Below, one piece after another: positions 37,276-46,709 of a DNA stretch of 64,000 nt. Below the pieces are notes generated by a model. That model searched no databases. It was not told the origin of the DNA and saw only the letters and a list, made by a program, of their open reading frames with translations. Every line of letters starts with the position of its first letter. The stretch's first letter is position 1. Source of the stretch: JAWLHU01 sp049324875 (lineage in GTDB: Bacteria; Bacillota; Sulfobacillia; Symbiobacteriales; Symbiobacteriaceae); the NCBI GenBank assembly GCA_049324875.1, contig JBMONC010000061.1, positions 1 to 64,000 of the forward strand, in the 5' to 3' direction. The translations under genes were made by a program, and so were the position numbers.

Positions 37276-38133
37276 ATCAAGCAGCAGTTCTGGCAGATCT
37301 CATCCCTGCAGGCAGCGATGTTGGTGGCAGGGGCTGTCTCCCTGACCGGACATGCCCTGGCGGTCACCTTCTTCATGGAGGCCGGTGGGCGGGACGCCTG
37401 GATGGCAGGGCTGCTGGCGATGCCCATGGCCGCCGTGGCGATCACCTCGATGGTCACCCTGAGCCGCATCTACCACGGCCAGCCGGTGACGGAGTACCTG
37501 CCCCGCCTCCTGGGTGTGGGGGGGTACCTGGTGGCCGCTCTCTACATCGTCTACTACCTGACCACGGTGATCTTCACCCTCCGCATGACCACCGACTGGC
37601 TGGTCGACTCGGTGCTGATGCAGACCCCCTCCTGGGTCCTGGGCCTGACCTATATGCTGGCGGTCCTCTATGCCGCGATTCACGGCCTGGATGCCATCGC
37701 CCGGATCAACCAGTTCACCCTGCCGCTGCTCTCCGGTCTGGGGATCCTGGTGGCCGCGGGCACGGGCCCCCAGAAGGACTACGGCCTGCTGCTGCCCATG
37801 CTGGAGTTCGGCTGGGGCCCGGTGCTGGCCGCCACCTTTCTGGGGCTGGGGTACTTCGGGGAGATGTGCATCCTGATGATGCTGGCCGGCTACGTGGTCC
37901 CGAAGGACCGCCGCCGGCTGCTCCGCGCCTCGCTGGTGGCGCTCCTGTTCGTGGTGACCACCCTCACCGGGCCGCTGGCGGGTTCGGTGGCCACCCTGGG
38001 CTACCGGGTCGCCGAGCAGATGCCCTACCCCACCTTCACCCACTGGATGATGATCCGCCTCCCGGGCCGGGGCCACCGGCGCCCCCCGGGCGAGCGTCTG
38101 GACGGTCTCCGTCAGGGCGCGCTCTGTCGATGA
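37276..38133 (+). pseudogene. gerAB: Truncated spore germination permease GerAB, probable ATC start
   Basis: This is the N-terminal two thirds (about 258 residues) of a GerAB/APC-type germination permease, starting KQQFWQISSLQAAML and reaching MPYPTFTHWMMI, the segment before the last helices. After about 38050 the frame turns into unrelated residues ending at 38133, while the gerAC reading begins one frame over. So the 3' end of gerAB is missing. GGGGAGGG (37261-37268) points with a 7-base gap to ATC 37276; GTG 37249 is the alternative but has no ribosome site. No gerAA is present. The receptor is probably non-functional. Confidence 0.78.
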
Positions 38134-39073
38134 GGCGATCCACCTGGCCAACCACCTGGTGACCCGGGAGATCACCCTGGCCCATGTCCGGGGAGTCGTC
38201 TTCGGCGAGGAGTTCGCCCGGCAGGGGATCACCCGGGCCATCGACTTCCTGCTCCGCAGCGTCGAGGTCCGTCCCACCGTCTGGATGATGGTCACCCAGG
38301 GGGAGGCCCGGGAGTTCATGCAGACCCGACCGATTCAGGAGATGGTCCCGGTGGAGGGGCCCATCGGCTACCATGATGCGGTTCAGAGCCGGACGGGGAC
38401 GATTCCCGCCCGCCGCCTGGCCGAGGTGGCCAACATCCTCCAGGAGGAGGGGATCGACCTGGTCCTGCCGCTCTTCCGTCGGGCGGATCAGCCGCCTCCC
38501 AAGGCCAACGGGGCGCTCCACCCGACCGGGGAGAGCAAGGAGATCATCTTCGGCGGGGCCGGCGTCTTCCGGCAGGGCCGTCTGGTGGCCTGGCTCAGCC
38601 CCGAGGAGGTCCGGGGGCTGCTCTGGACCACCGAGCGGCTGGCGGCCGCCGTCCTGACCGCCCCGTGTGAGGGGGCTGCCCAGCAGGCGGTCTTCCGGAT
38701 CCGCAAGAGCGACGGCCGCATGCGTGTCAACCTTGAGCAGGGCCGGCTGCAGGTGACCATCCAGGTAAGGGCGGTGGCGGACCTGAACGAGCTGACCTGC
38801 GAGGAGGTGATTGTCGGCGGCCGGCCCGGTGACTTGGAGAACCTGCTGGCCGGGCAGGTGCGGGAGGAGATCCAGGAGGCCATCGCCGTTGTCCGGGAGA
38901 CCCGCTCCGACTTCTTCGGCTTCGGCCAGGAGCTCCACCGCAGGAATGCGCTGGTCTACAACACCAACGCCAGGCGATGGGAGGAGCTCCTGGAGAGGAT
39001 GTCGGTGGAGGTGGTGGTGGACCCGACGGTGCCCCGCACTGGGCAGATGCTGGAGCGCTACCGGGGGCGCTGA
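38054..39073 (+). pseudogene. gerAC: Spore germination protein GerAC lacking its N-terminus
   Basis: The frame is open from 38054 and reads SVWTVSVRARSVDEAIHLANHL...VRGVVFGEEFARQGITRAIDFLLR, which is the Ger(x)C family from about residue 80 on, through to the C-terminal domain (VREEIQEAIAVVRETRSDFFGFGQELHR). The lipoprotein signal, its cysteine and about the first 80 residues are missing. They were lost together with the end of gerAB by one internal deletion near 38050 (or an assembly collapse). GTG 38159 could start a shortened product. Confidence 0.82.
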
Positions 39074-39080
39074 CCCCCTC

Positions 39081-39271
39081 GCCACGGATGACACGGATTT
39101 CCACGAAATGTGGGGCAGTGCAACGAGGTGGGCTCTGATCCTTCGTTGCCGTTGTCATCCGTGTAACCACCATGGTGCGGTGCTTCGCGCCAGTACCGAC
39201 CATAAAAAGGGTATAACCCTTATAATTGTAAGCATTATATCTTCATCGGTGTAATCCGTGTAATCCGTGGC
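39081..39271. repeat. Dispersed intergenic element, copy A
   Basis: It begins with GCCACGGATGACACGGAT and ends with GTGTAATCCGTGTAATCCGTGGC, a degenerate inverted pair built from CACGGATTA units. Inside is CCATGGTGCGGTGCTTCGCG, one arm of a small hairpin, followed by an AT-rich part. Related copies are at 47551 and 51271. It lies between the gerAC remnant and the terminator of the second gdh gene. Confidence 0.8.
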
Positions 39272-39306
39272 AGAGATAACGGCCCCACTGCCCTGCAGCA
39301 CAGCTC

Positions 39307-39336
39307 AAAAGGGCAGAGGGATACCCCTCTGCCCCT
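39307..39336 (-). terminator. Rho-independent terminator of the second gdh gene
   Basis: On the minus strand a 10-bp stem GGGCAGAGGG/CCCTCTGCCC (39311-39320 with 39325-39334) is followed by TTTT (39310-39307), about 20 bases after the stop. Confidence 0.88.
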
Positions 39337-39355
39337 TCCGGCTATTCGCTTGATG

Positions 39356-40666
39356 CTAGATCCAGCCGCGGGCGCCCATGGCGTCGGCCAGGCGCTTGAT
39401 GGCGACCATGTAGGCGGCGCGGCGCATGGAGACGTGCCGCTCCTCCATCATGTTGTAGACGGCGTTGAAGGCGTTGGTCATCATGTGCTCCAGCTTCTCG
39501 TTGACCTCGTCCTCCGACCAGTAGTAGTTCTGGATGTTCTGCACCCACTCGAAGTAGGAGACGGTCACGCCGCCGGCGTTGCAGAGGATGTCGGGGATCT
39601 GCAGAATCCCCTTCTCGGTCAGGACCCGGGCCGCCTCCGGCGTGGTCGGGCCGTTGGCCGCCTCGGCGATGATCTGCGCCTTGATGGAGTCGACGTTGCC
39701 CAGGGTGATCACGTTCTCCAGGGCGGCCGGCACCAGGATGTCCACCTCCAGGGCGAAAAGCCCGGCCGAGTCGATGGACTCGGTGTAGGGGAGGCCCTTG
39801 ACGGTGCCGTGCAGGTTGTAGTACTCCACCGCCTCGTGGATGTGGATCCCGCTGGGGTTGTAGGCGCCGCCGCGGGCGTCGACGATGGCGACCACCTTGA
39901 CGCCCAGCTCGTCCAGGAGGAGGGCGGTGTTGGAGCCGACGTTGCCGAAGCCCTGGATGGCGGCGGTGGCGCCCCGCAGGGAGAGGCCCATCCGCTTGGC
40001 CGCCTCACGGATGCAGATGACGGTGCCGCGGCCGGTGGCGGCGCCACGGCCGGCGGAGCCGCCGATGATCATCGGCTTGCCGGTGATCAGGCCGGGGGTG
40101 TTGTACCCCTTCATCCGGGAGTACTCGTCCATCATCCAGCCCATGATCTGCGGGTTGGTGTTGACGTCGGGGGCCGGAATGTCCCGGTCGGGACCGACGA
40201 ACTGGGAGAGGGAGCGGATATAGCCCCGGGAGAGCGCCTCCAGCTCACGCTTGGAGAGCTCCGCCGGGTTGCAGATGACCCCGCCCTTGCCGCCGCCGAA
40301 GGGCAGGCCCATGACGGCGCACTTGAAGGTCATCCACATGGAGAGCGCCTTGACCTCATCGAGGGTGACATCGGGATGGAAGCGGACACCGCCCTTGCAC
40401 GGGCCAATGACGTCTGAGTGCTGAGACCGGTAGCCGAGGAAGGTCTTGACCTCACCGTTATCCATCCGGACCGGGATCGAGACCGTCAGCACCCGCTGCG
40501 GCTCCTTCAGATACTCGTAGACAGCCATGGGGAGCCCGAGCTCGCGCGTGGCGTTGTAGATCAGAATCTGAGCGATCTCAAAGGGGTTCAGGGTCTCCTT
40601 CTGGATCTCGATGTTCTGAGCCAACAGATCGCCAGCTTTGGACGGATCCTGCATCGTGCTGCTCAT
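39356..40666 (-). CDS. gdhA: Glutamate dehydrogenase (Glu/Leu/Phe/Val family), copy 2
   Basis: This 436-residue paralogue of the gene at 7363 has GPCKGGVRFHP, the catalytic-lysine loop LPFGGGKGGV, and a Rossmann motif AIQGFGNVGS. ATG 40666 is preferred because AAAAGGTG lies 6 bases before it and the longer reading gives a basic, unrelated N-terminus that overlaps yajC DNA. Differences such as Cys for Phe in the GPxKGG loop and a longer N-terminus suggest different cofactor or substrate preference. Confidence 0.95.
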   Translation of the reverse strand: MSSTMQDPSKAGDLLAQNIEIQKETLNPFEIAQILIYNATRELGLPMAVYEYLKEPQRVLTVSIPVRMDNGEVKTFLGYRSQHSDVIGPCKGGVRFHPDVTLDEVKALSMWMTFKCAVMGLPFGGGKGGVICNPAELSKRELEALSRGYIRSLSQFVGPDRDIPAPDVNTNPQIMGWMMDEYSRMKGYNTPGLITGKPMIIGGSAGRGAATGRGTVICIREAAKRMGLSLRGATAAIQGFGNVGSNTALLLDELGVKVVAIVDARGGAYNPSGIHIHEAVEYYNLHGTVKGLPYTESIDSAGLFALEVDILVPAALENVITLGNVDSIKAQIIAEAANGPTTPEAARVLTEKGILQIPDILCNAGGVTVSYFEWVQNIQNYYWSEDEVNEKLEHMMTNAFNAVYNMMEERHVSMRRAAYMVAIKRLADAMGARGWI

Positions 40667-40763
40667 CTCCATCACCTTTTGGGGGGCCGTTCCTCTTGCC
40701 CCCGACTTGGAGCCGTCGGCAGACCGCGCGCCCTTGCGGGAGGAGCGCGCTCGAATCCGGGGC

Positions 40764-41036
40764 TTAGGCTTCCTTCTTCTCGGAGCGGACGGCACCCACG
40801 GCGCTGCGGTTGAACTTGAGCTCCACGTTGGAGGCCACCTTCAGCCGGACCGTGTTGTCGTCGATCGCCTGGACGACGCCATGCAGGCCGCCGATGGTAA
40901 CCACCTCATCGCCGACCTTCAGGGCGTTCAGCATCTCCTGCCGCTTCTTGGCCTGCTGTTGCTGGGGCCGGATCATCATGAAGTACATCAATGCGAAGAG
41001 CACCAGGAGCGGGAGCAAGCTGTACAGCTGCTGCAA
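40764..41036 (-). CDS. yajC: Preprotein translocase subunit YajC
   Basis: This 90-residue protein has one N-terminal membrane helix (LLPLLVLFALMYFMMI), the RPQQQQAKKRQEMLNALKVGDEVVTIGGLHG signature, and a beta domain. YajC assists SecDF at the translocon. The start is TTG 41036 behind AGGAGG. It lies downstream of queA-tgt, the usual bacterial order. Confidence 0.95.
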   Translation of the reverse strand: MQQLYSLLPLLVLFALMYFMMIRPQQQQAKKRQEMLNALKVGDEVVTIGGLHGVVQAIDDNTVRLKVASNVELKFNRSAVGAVRSEKKEA

Positions 41037-41174
41037 AACTCATTCCTCCTCTGTCACCAAGCTCAATATACCAGACTGGATAGGTTCTGTACATTTCCAG
41101 AAAGGGCTCATCACCGGATGATCTACTGGGTGAAGCCGGGACTAAGGTTTCCACCCCAGGGAAGCACCGGGAGA

Positions 41175-41657
41175 CTACTGCCCCGCCCCGGCGTAGAGCA
41201 TGGTCTGGATCGGCTTGAAGCCCAGCCGCTCGTACAGGGTCAGGGCCGGGCTGCCGGTGGGCAGGATCAGGGAGAGGCGGTAGGCGCCCTTCAGGTAGCC
41301 CCAGCCCCGGACCCGCTCCACCAGGCCGGAGCCGATTCCCTTGCGGCGGTGCTCCGGCAGCACGTAGAGATCGGAGATGAAGGTGAAGAGCTCAGGCCTG
41401 AAGATGGCGGGCGGCTCCTGGAGCATGCCAACGGCGTAGCCGACGATCCGGGGCCCCCCCTCCTGCTCCTCCGCCACCATGACACAGGCGGCGGGGTGCT
41501 CAATCGCCTGGGCCAGCCCCGAGCGGGCGTAGTCCATGAAGTTGTCAGCCAGGTCGTTGATCGGAATCTGCGCCTGCTGCTCCCGGGCAAAGGCCTCCAC
41601 CAGCGGCAGCAGCTGCTTCAGGTCGGTGGGCTTGCCGACGCGGTACTCGATCGCCAT
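41175..41657 (-). CDS. GNAT family N-acetyltransferase
   Basis: This 160-residue protein has the GNAT fold with the acetyl-CoA pyrophosphate loop LYVLPEHRRKGIGSGLVERV (about 106-125) and the C-terminal PTGSPALTLYERLGFKPIQT. ATG 41657 follows AAGGAGGAGAGG. It is inserted between tgt and yajC in the queuosine cluster, and its substrate is unknown. Confidence 0.9.
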   Translation of the reverse strand: MAIEYRVGKPTDLKQLLPLVEAFAREQQAQIPINDLADNFMDYARSGLAQAIEHPAACVMVAEEQEGGPRIVGYAVGMLQEPPAIFRPELFTFISDLYVLPEHRRKGIGSGLVERVRGWGYLKGAYRLSLILPTGSPALTLYERLGFKPIQTMLYAGAGQ

Positions 41658-41685
41658 GCGGTCCTCTCCTCCTTGGGTGCTCCTC

Positions 41686-42867
41686 TCAGCGATTCTCGGG
41701 CAGGGCGGGTTCGGCGGGCCCCAGCCTGGCGCCGCCCCGCTTCCGGGCCGCCTCGCCGGCGTGCCAGCGGGCCAGGAAGTCCCGGCGGTACTCCGCAAAG
41801 CACCCCTGCTCGATCGCCGCCCGGACCTCCTCCATCAGCCGGACGAGGAAGCGGAGGTTGTGGATGGAGCAGAGCCGCAGCCCGAGCATCTCCTCCGCCT
41901 TGAGCAGGTGGCGGATATAGGCCCGGCTGTAGTGCCGGCAGGCGTAGCAGTCGCACCCCTCCTGGATCGGGCGGAAGTCCCGGGCGAACTCGGCGTTGCG
42001 GACGGTCAGTTTGCCGTCGGGGACGAAGACGGTGCCGTGCCGGGCGATCCGGGTGGGCAGGACGCAGTCGAACATGTCGATCCCGCGCCAGACGCCCTCC
42101 ACCAGGTCTTCCGGCGAGCCCACGCCCATCAGGTAGCGGGGCTTCTCCACAGGCAAAAGGGGGACGGTCACCTCCAGCATCTCGGCCATCAGCTCCTTCG
42201 GCTCCCCGACGGAGAGGCCGCCGATGGCGTAGCCGGGGAAGTCGAGGTCGACGATCTCCCGGGCGGACTGCCGCCGCAGGTCAGCGAAGGTGGAGCCCTG
42301 GACGATGCCGAAGAGCGCCTGGCTCTCGGGCCGCCGGTGCGCCTCCTTGCAGCGCTTCGCCCAGCGGGTGGTCCGCTCCAGGGAGCGCTTGGCGTAGTCG
42401 TGGTCGCAGGGCCAGGGGGTGCATTCATCGAAGGCCATGATGATGTCGGCGCCCAGGGCGTTCTCGATCTCGATCGCCTTCTCGGGGCTGAGGAAGTGGG
42501 CGCTCCCGTCGATGTGGGAGCGGAACTGGACCCCTTCCTCGGTGATCTTGCGCAGGTCGGAGAGGGAGAAGACCTGAAAGCCCCCGGAGTCGGTGAGGAT
42601 CGCCCCGCCCCAGTTCATGAAGCGGTGGAGCCCCCCGGCCTCCCGGACCAGCTCGTGGCCGGGGCGGAGGTAGAGATGGTAGGTGTTGGAGAGGATGATC
42701 TGCGCCCCCAGCTCCCGGACCTCCTCCGGGTTGAGGGTCTTGACGCTGGCCTGGGTCCCCACCGGCATGAAGACCGGGGTCTCCACCACCCCGTGGGGGG
42801 TGTGGAGCCGGCCGCGCCTGGCGCCGGAGTCCGGATCGGTCTTGAGCAGTTCAAGCGTGACGGCCAT
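41686..42867 (-). CDS. tgt: Queuine tRNA-ribosyltransferase
   Basis: This 393-residue enzyme exchanges guanine 34 for preQ1 in tRNA. It has the N-terminal RRGRLHTPHGVVETPVFMPVGTQASVK, the SNTYHLYLRPG loop, the active-site TDSGGFQVFSL, and the zinc site CDCYAC...H near residues 310-340. ATG 42867 follows GGGAGGCAGC. It follows queA, its pathway partner, by 74 bases. Confidence 0.97.
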   Translation of the reverse strand: MAVTLELLKTDPDSGARRGRLHTPHGVVETPVFMPVGTQASVKTLNPEEVRELGAQIILSNTYHLYLRPGHELVREAGGLHRFMNWGGAILTDSGGFQVFSLSDLRKITEEGVQFRSHIDGSAHFLSPEKAIEIENALGADIIMAFDECTPWPCDHDYAKRSLERTTRWAKRCKEAHRRPESQALFGIVQGSTFADLRRQSAREIVDLDFPGYAIGGLSVGEPKELMAEMLEVTVPLLPVEKPRYLMGVGSPEDLVEGVWRGIDMFDCVLPTRIARHGTVFVPDGKLTVRNAEFARDFRPIQEGCDCYACRHYSRAYIRHLLKAEEMLGLRLCSIHNLRFLVRLMEEVRAAIEQGCFAEYRRDFLARWHAGEAARKRGGARLGPAEPALPENR

Positions 42868-42941
42868 GTGCTGCCTCCCCTGAGATTCCCCAGGTATGGT
42901 ACCACAGTTTGTCTTAGGATGCCAGTTTCTCCGCTGCCGGG

Positions 42942-43967
42942 CTAAAGGATCAGCATCGCATCGCCGAAGGAGAAGAAGCGGTAGCGCTCCGCCACCGCCG
43001 TCTCGTAGGCGTGGAGCATCAGTTCCCGGCCGGCCAGGGCGGAGACCAGCATCAGCAGGGTCGACTTGGGCAGGTGGAAGTTGGTGATCAGGCAGTCGAC
43101 AAAGCGGAAGCGGTAGCCGGGGTAGATGAAGATATCGGTCCAGCCCTCCCCGGGCTGGAGGATCCCCTCGGGGGTGGCGGCGGTCTCCAGGGTCCGGACC
43201 GAGGTGGTGCCCACGGCGATGATCCTCCCGCCCCGGGCCCTCACCTGGTTGAGCGCCGCCGCCGTTTCGGGCGGGACGTGGTAGAACTCGCTGTGCATCT
43301 GGTGCTGGGTGGGGTCCTCCACCTCCACCGGCCGGAAGGTGCCCAGCCCCACGTGCAGGACCACCTTCTGTATGGAGACGCCCATTTCGGCGATTCGGTT
43401 CAGCAGTTCGGGGGTGAAGTGCAGGCCGGCGGTGGGCGCCGCTGCGGAGCCCCACTCCCGGGCGAAGACGGTCTGGTACCGCTCCGGGTCCTCCAGCTGC
43501 TCGTGAATGTACGGGGGCAGCGGCATCCGGCCCAGCCTCTCCAGCAGGTTCTCGAAAAGGCCCTCGTAGGCGAAGTCGATCACCCGGCCGCCGAACGGGG
43601 TGGTCTCCACCACCGTGCCGGTCAGCAGGCCGTCGCCGAAGGTGAGCCGCTGGCCGGGGCGGGCCTTCTTGCCGGGCCTGACCAGGGTCTCCCAACGATC
43701 CCGCTCCAGCCGCTTCAGGAGCAGGACCTCCACCGCCCCGCCGGTCTCGGCCCGCTGGCCCATCAGCCGGGCGGGCATCACCCGGGTCTCGTTGACCACC
43801 AGGGCATCGCCGGGCCGGAGGTACTCGGGCAAGTCGCGGAAATAGCGGTGCGAAAGCGCACCGCTATGACGGTCCACCACCAGCAGCCGGGAGGCGTCGC
43901 GGGGCTCCACCGGCCGCTGGGCAATCAGCTCTTCGGGCAGATGGTAGTCAAAGTCGGTCAGTTTCAA
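42942..43967 (-). CDS. queA: tRNA preQ1(34) S-adenosylmethionine ribosyltransferase-isomerase
   Basis: QueA adds the epoxycyclopentandiol ring to preQ1 in tRNA. This 341-residue copy has LTDFDYHLPEELIAQRPVEPRDASRLLV at the N-terminus, GSAAAPTAGLHFTPELL and VGLGTFRPVEVE in the middle, and INFHLPKSTLLMLVSAL-type C-terminal residues. It starts at TTG 43967, one base after the spoIID stop, so the two genes are probably coupled. Confidence 0.97.
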   Translation of the reverse strand: MKLTDFDYHLPEELIAQRPVEPRDASRLLVVDRHSGALSHRYFRDLPEYLRPGDALVVNETRVMPARLMGQRAETGGAVEVLLLKRLERDRWETLVRPGKKARPGQRLTFGDGLLTGTVVETTPFGGRVIDFAYEGLFENLLERLGRMPLPPYIHEQLEDPERYQTVFAREWGSAAAPTAGLHFTPELLNRIAEMGVSIQKVVLHVGLGTFRPVEVEDPTQHQMHSEFYHVPPETAAALNQVRARGGRIIAVGTTSVRTLETAATPEGILQPGEGWTDIFIYPGYRFRFVDCLITNFHLPKSTLLMLVSALAGRELMLHAYETAVAERYRFFSFGDAMLIL

Positions 43968-43968
43968 C

Positions 43969-45408
43969 TTAGCGAGTCTCCACCTTCGTGCCTGAGTAAA
44001 AATGGGTCAGGATCTGCACATAGTTCTTGCCCTGCCGGGCCAGGCCGTGGGCGCCCCACTGGGACATGCCCACCCCGTGTCCGTTCCCGCCGCCGGAAAC
44101 CTCCAGGCTGGTCAGCACGGGGTCGGGGGGCGGGGGGGCCGGAGGGGTCTTGCCCACCACCCCGTAAAGGAGGGAGCCCAGGGCGACGGCGGGCCTGGCG
44201 GGCAGCTGGCTCACCTTGCCGCCGGCGCTGACCACATGGCTGCCGGCCAGCGGGCGGCTGCTGACCTGGCCGGCGGCCCCTACCACATGGACCGGCTCCG
44301 GCGGGGGCGTGGTCACCGTCGCCGGGCTGTCGGTGCCGAACTTGATCGCCCGGGGGGCCGCCCGGAGGCCGAGGGCGAGCCGCATCTGCTGCATGGAGAG
44401 GGTTACCTGCCCGCTCCCGCCCTCCACGGTCCAGGTGGTCGGCTTGCCGCTGGCCCCGGGCGGGCCGGGTTTCACCGCCTTGACAGGCCCCAGGTCGTAG
44501 CCCGCCGCCCTCAGCTTCTCGGTGAACTCGGCAGGGGTGAACTGGTGGCTCCAGCTGAAGTGGGGGTTCCCCTTCAGGTTGTCGTAGTCCGGCACGTTGT
44601 CGTAGTCGACGACGCCGCGCAGGTAGGCCTGGGGCGAGCCGGTGGTCCAGACGAACTCGTTGTTCTCCGTATGACCGCCGGAGGAGGAGTGGTAGTAAGC
44701 GGCGACGGGCCGGCCGTTGTAGGTGAGGATCTGGCCCCTGGTCTCGGTGACCGCCTGGGTCGCCCGGGCGGTCTCAACCGCCACCCCGCCGTAGGCCTGG
44801 TCGGCCGTGTTGGGCATCAGGTCGAAGCCGTGCGCCCTCTGCTTGCCCATGTTCGCCACGGCATAGGTGCGGGCGGCCACCGCCTGGGCCTTGATCGCCT
44901 CCAGCGGCCACGAGGAGGACATCTCCCGGGGCACCACCCCCAGCAGGTACTCCTCCAGGTTGAGGTAGTTGACCACCGAGAGCCGTCCCGTGGAGGCGAC
45001 CACCACCTCGATCTCCCCGCGGTAGGGCTTCTGGGCGTACAGCACGTAGTTCGGGGCGGCGGCGGGCTTCGGCACAAGCCTGACGGGGCCGGACAGCGGC
45101 GCCGCGACCCCCGCCACCTGGATCTTGCCCGCTGCCAGCTTCAGCGAGACCGGCTGGGCTCCGGGCAGCTCCAGCAGGAGTTTGCCCTCGGCGATCACCA
45201 GGAGGCCGGCCTGGGAGGCTACCTCGGCGCCGGTCAGCCCATAGCCCAGCCCGATCCGGATCGGGTGGTCGGATGGCGGGGCGGGCAGGGCGGAGGCCGT
45301 GCTGCCGGGGGTGCTCGCCAATGCGGAGAGCGGCGCTGTGAGCGCCGCCGTGAAGATGAGCCCTGTGAGGACAGCTGCAGCCAGATACAGCCCGCTGCCA
45401 TGTCGCAA
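43969..45408 (-). CDS. SpoIID/LytB domain protein
   Basis: This 479-residue protein has a signal peptide (about 1-31) and a SpoIID amidase-like region with EYLLGVVPREMSSSWPLEAIKAQAVAARTYA, AYYHSSSGGHTENNEFVW and the C-terminal GGGNGHGVGMSQWGAHGLARQG. SpoIID is a peptidoglycan lytic transglycosylase needed for forespore engulfment; the linked position in the ruv-queA cluster is common in spore formers. A Pro-rich insert (about 350-430) between the last two motifs is unusual. It may be SpoIID itself or a LytB-type paralogue. Confidence 0.9.
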   Translation of the reverse strand: MRHGSGLYLAAAVLTGLIFTAALTAPLSALASTPGSTASALPAPPSDHPIRIGLGYGLTGAEVASQAGLLVIAEGKLLLELPGAQPVSLKLAAGKIQVAGVAAPLSGPVRLVPKPAAAPNYVLYAQKPYRGEIEVVVASTGRLSVVNYLNLEEYLLGVVPREMSSSWPLEAIKAQAVAARTYAVANMGKQRAHGFDLMPNTADQAYGGVAVETARATQAVTETRGQILTYNGRPVAAYYHSSSGGHTENNEFVWTTGSPQAYLRGVVDYDNVPDYDNLKGNPHFSWSHQFTPAEFTEKLRAAGYDLGPVKAVKPGPPGASGKPTTWTVEGGSGQVTLSMQQMRLALGLRAAPRAIKFGTDSPATVTTPPPEPVHVVGAAGQVSSRPLAGSHVVSAGGKVSQLPARPAVALGSLLYGVVGKTPPAPPPPDPVLTSLEVSGGGNGHGVGMSQWGAHGLARQGKNYVQILTHFYSGTKVETR

Positions 45409-45473
45409 GGCAATCCACCGCCTTTGTCTAGGATGGGTGGGACCGGCGAAGCGCTATGCGTACGACGGGAGGA

Positions 45474-46688
45474 TCAGGGCCTCTGACTCCCCTTGGAACC
45501 TTCGTTCGCCTTCTCCTCGCCGTTCTCCTGCCCGCCCCGGCCCCTGTTGCCCCGTCCTTCCTCCTCGCCCTTCGACTTTCCGGGCGACTCCTTCTCGTCG
45601 TCAGCTTCGGAGCCCAGGCCCAGCCGGATCTTGATCTCCTCCAGCAGCCCCCGGCCCCGGTTCTCGGGGCGGCCCTCGGACTCCTCGTTCTCCGGGCCGT
45701 TGGCGGAGTCCTTCTCCTTCTCCTGGTCACCCTTGCCGTCATTGCCCCTGGACTCGCCCTTGCCGGGATTCTCCGGCTTGCCGCTCCCGCCCTTGCCGGG
45801 CTCCTGCGGCTTGTTCGCCTCGCCCTTGGAACCGTTCTCCTCGGGCTTGCCCTTGCCGCCGGCCGCGGCCGGTTCCGCCTCGTCCTTCTTCTTGTTCCGG
45901 TGCTCCTCTGCCTTGCCGAAGAAGTCGCCGGGGTTGATGTTCAGATCTTGGAGGATCTGCGCCGGGGAGGCGCTCTGGAGCGACTCCGGGGTCACCTCGG
46001 GGTGTTCCTCCTTCAGCTCCTGGAGGATCAGGTACTTGGGCAGTGTCAGCCCGACCGCCTTGGCCTCCTCCACCTCGTCCTTGACGGCCTCCACCGCCGA
46101 GACGACGGCCTGGGCCGGCCTGCCCCGGGCCTCCGCCTGCTCCTTCACCTCGGTCTGGACGGCGATCTTTGACTTGGCAGCCACCTCGTGGGCCGTCTCC
46201 TCCGAGAGCGGGCGGCTGTCGGCGGGGCTGACCGCCACCACCACGGCGCTCCCCTCGGCCCAGGGCTGGAGCTTGCCGGCGGCAACCGCCCTGGCGGTGA
46301 TCTCTTCCGTGACCGTCTCCACCGGCCGCCGCTGCCAGTCGAGCCCCTGCAGGATCAGCTGGCCGTCGGCGTTGAGCCCCACCGCATCGATCACCTGCTG
46401 CCGGCCGTTGACCGTCAGCTGGATGCTGGGGTTGATATCGATCATCACCAGCGCCGCCGGCTGGGCCAGCACCCAGCTGTTGTAGCCGGCCGGCGAGAGC
46501 AGCAGCAGCAGGACGGCAGCGGCGGCGGCAATCCAGCCCCAGCGCGCCCCGGCGGCCTCCGGGAAGGTGATCTCCTCACCGATGTCGCAAGCGGCCCGGC
46601 GTGGGAGGGGGACGCGCCTGAACTCACCCGTCGGGGTCAGAACCACCCCGGTGCGGCCCTCCTTCTCCAGCAGAATGCCCTTGCCCAT
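45474..46688 (-). CDS. rsgI: Anti-sigma factor RsgI-like protein with charged C-terminal tail
   Basis: This 404-residue protein has an N-terminal cytoplasmic anti-sigma domain (about 1-48, MGKGILLEKEGRTGVVLTPTGEFRRVPL), one membrane helix (about 50-70), the conserved outside RsgI domain (ALVMIDINPSIQLTVNGRQQVIDAVGLNADGQ), and a long Lys/Glu/Gly/Asn-rich tail (about 270-404) of low complexity. RsgI holds SigI inactive until a cell-surface signal arrives. In cellulolytic clostridia the tail end is a carbohydrate-binding module; here it is instead a disordered wall-spanning-like tail. It follows sigI by 21 bases. Confidence 0.9.
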   Translation of the reverse strand: MGKGILLEKEGRTGVVLTPTGEFRRVPLPRRAACDIGEEITFPEAAGARWGWIAAAAAVLLLLLSPAGYNSWVLAQPAALVMIDINPSIQLTVNGRQQVIDAVGLNADGQLILQGLDWQRRPVETVTEEITARAVAAGKLQPWAEGSAVVVAVSPADSRPLSEETAHEVAAKSKIAVQTEVKEQAEARGRPAQAVVSAVEAVKDEVEEAKAVGLTLPKYLILQELKEEHPEVTPESLQSASPAQILQDLNINPGDFFGKAEEHRNKKKDEAEPAAAGGKGKPEENGSKGEANKPQEPGKGGSGKPENPGKGESRGNDGKGDQEKEKDSANGPENEESEGRPENRGRGLLEEIKIRLGLGSEADDEKESPGKSKGEEEGRGNRGRGGQENGEEKANEGSKGSQRP

Positions 46689-46709
46689 AAGATGCGCCTC
46701 CTCGTATTC

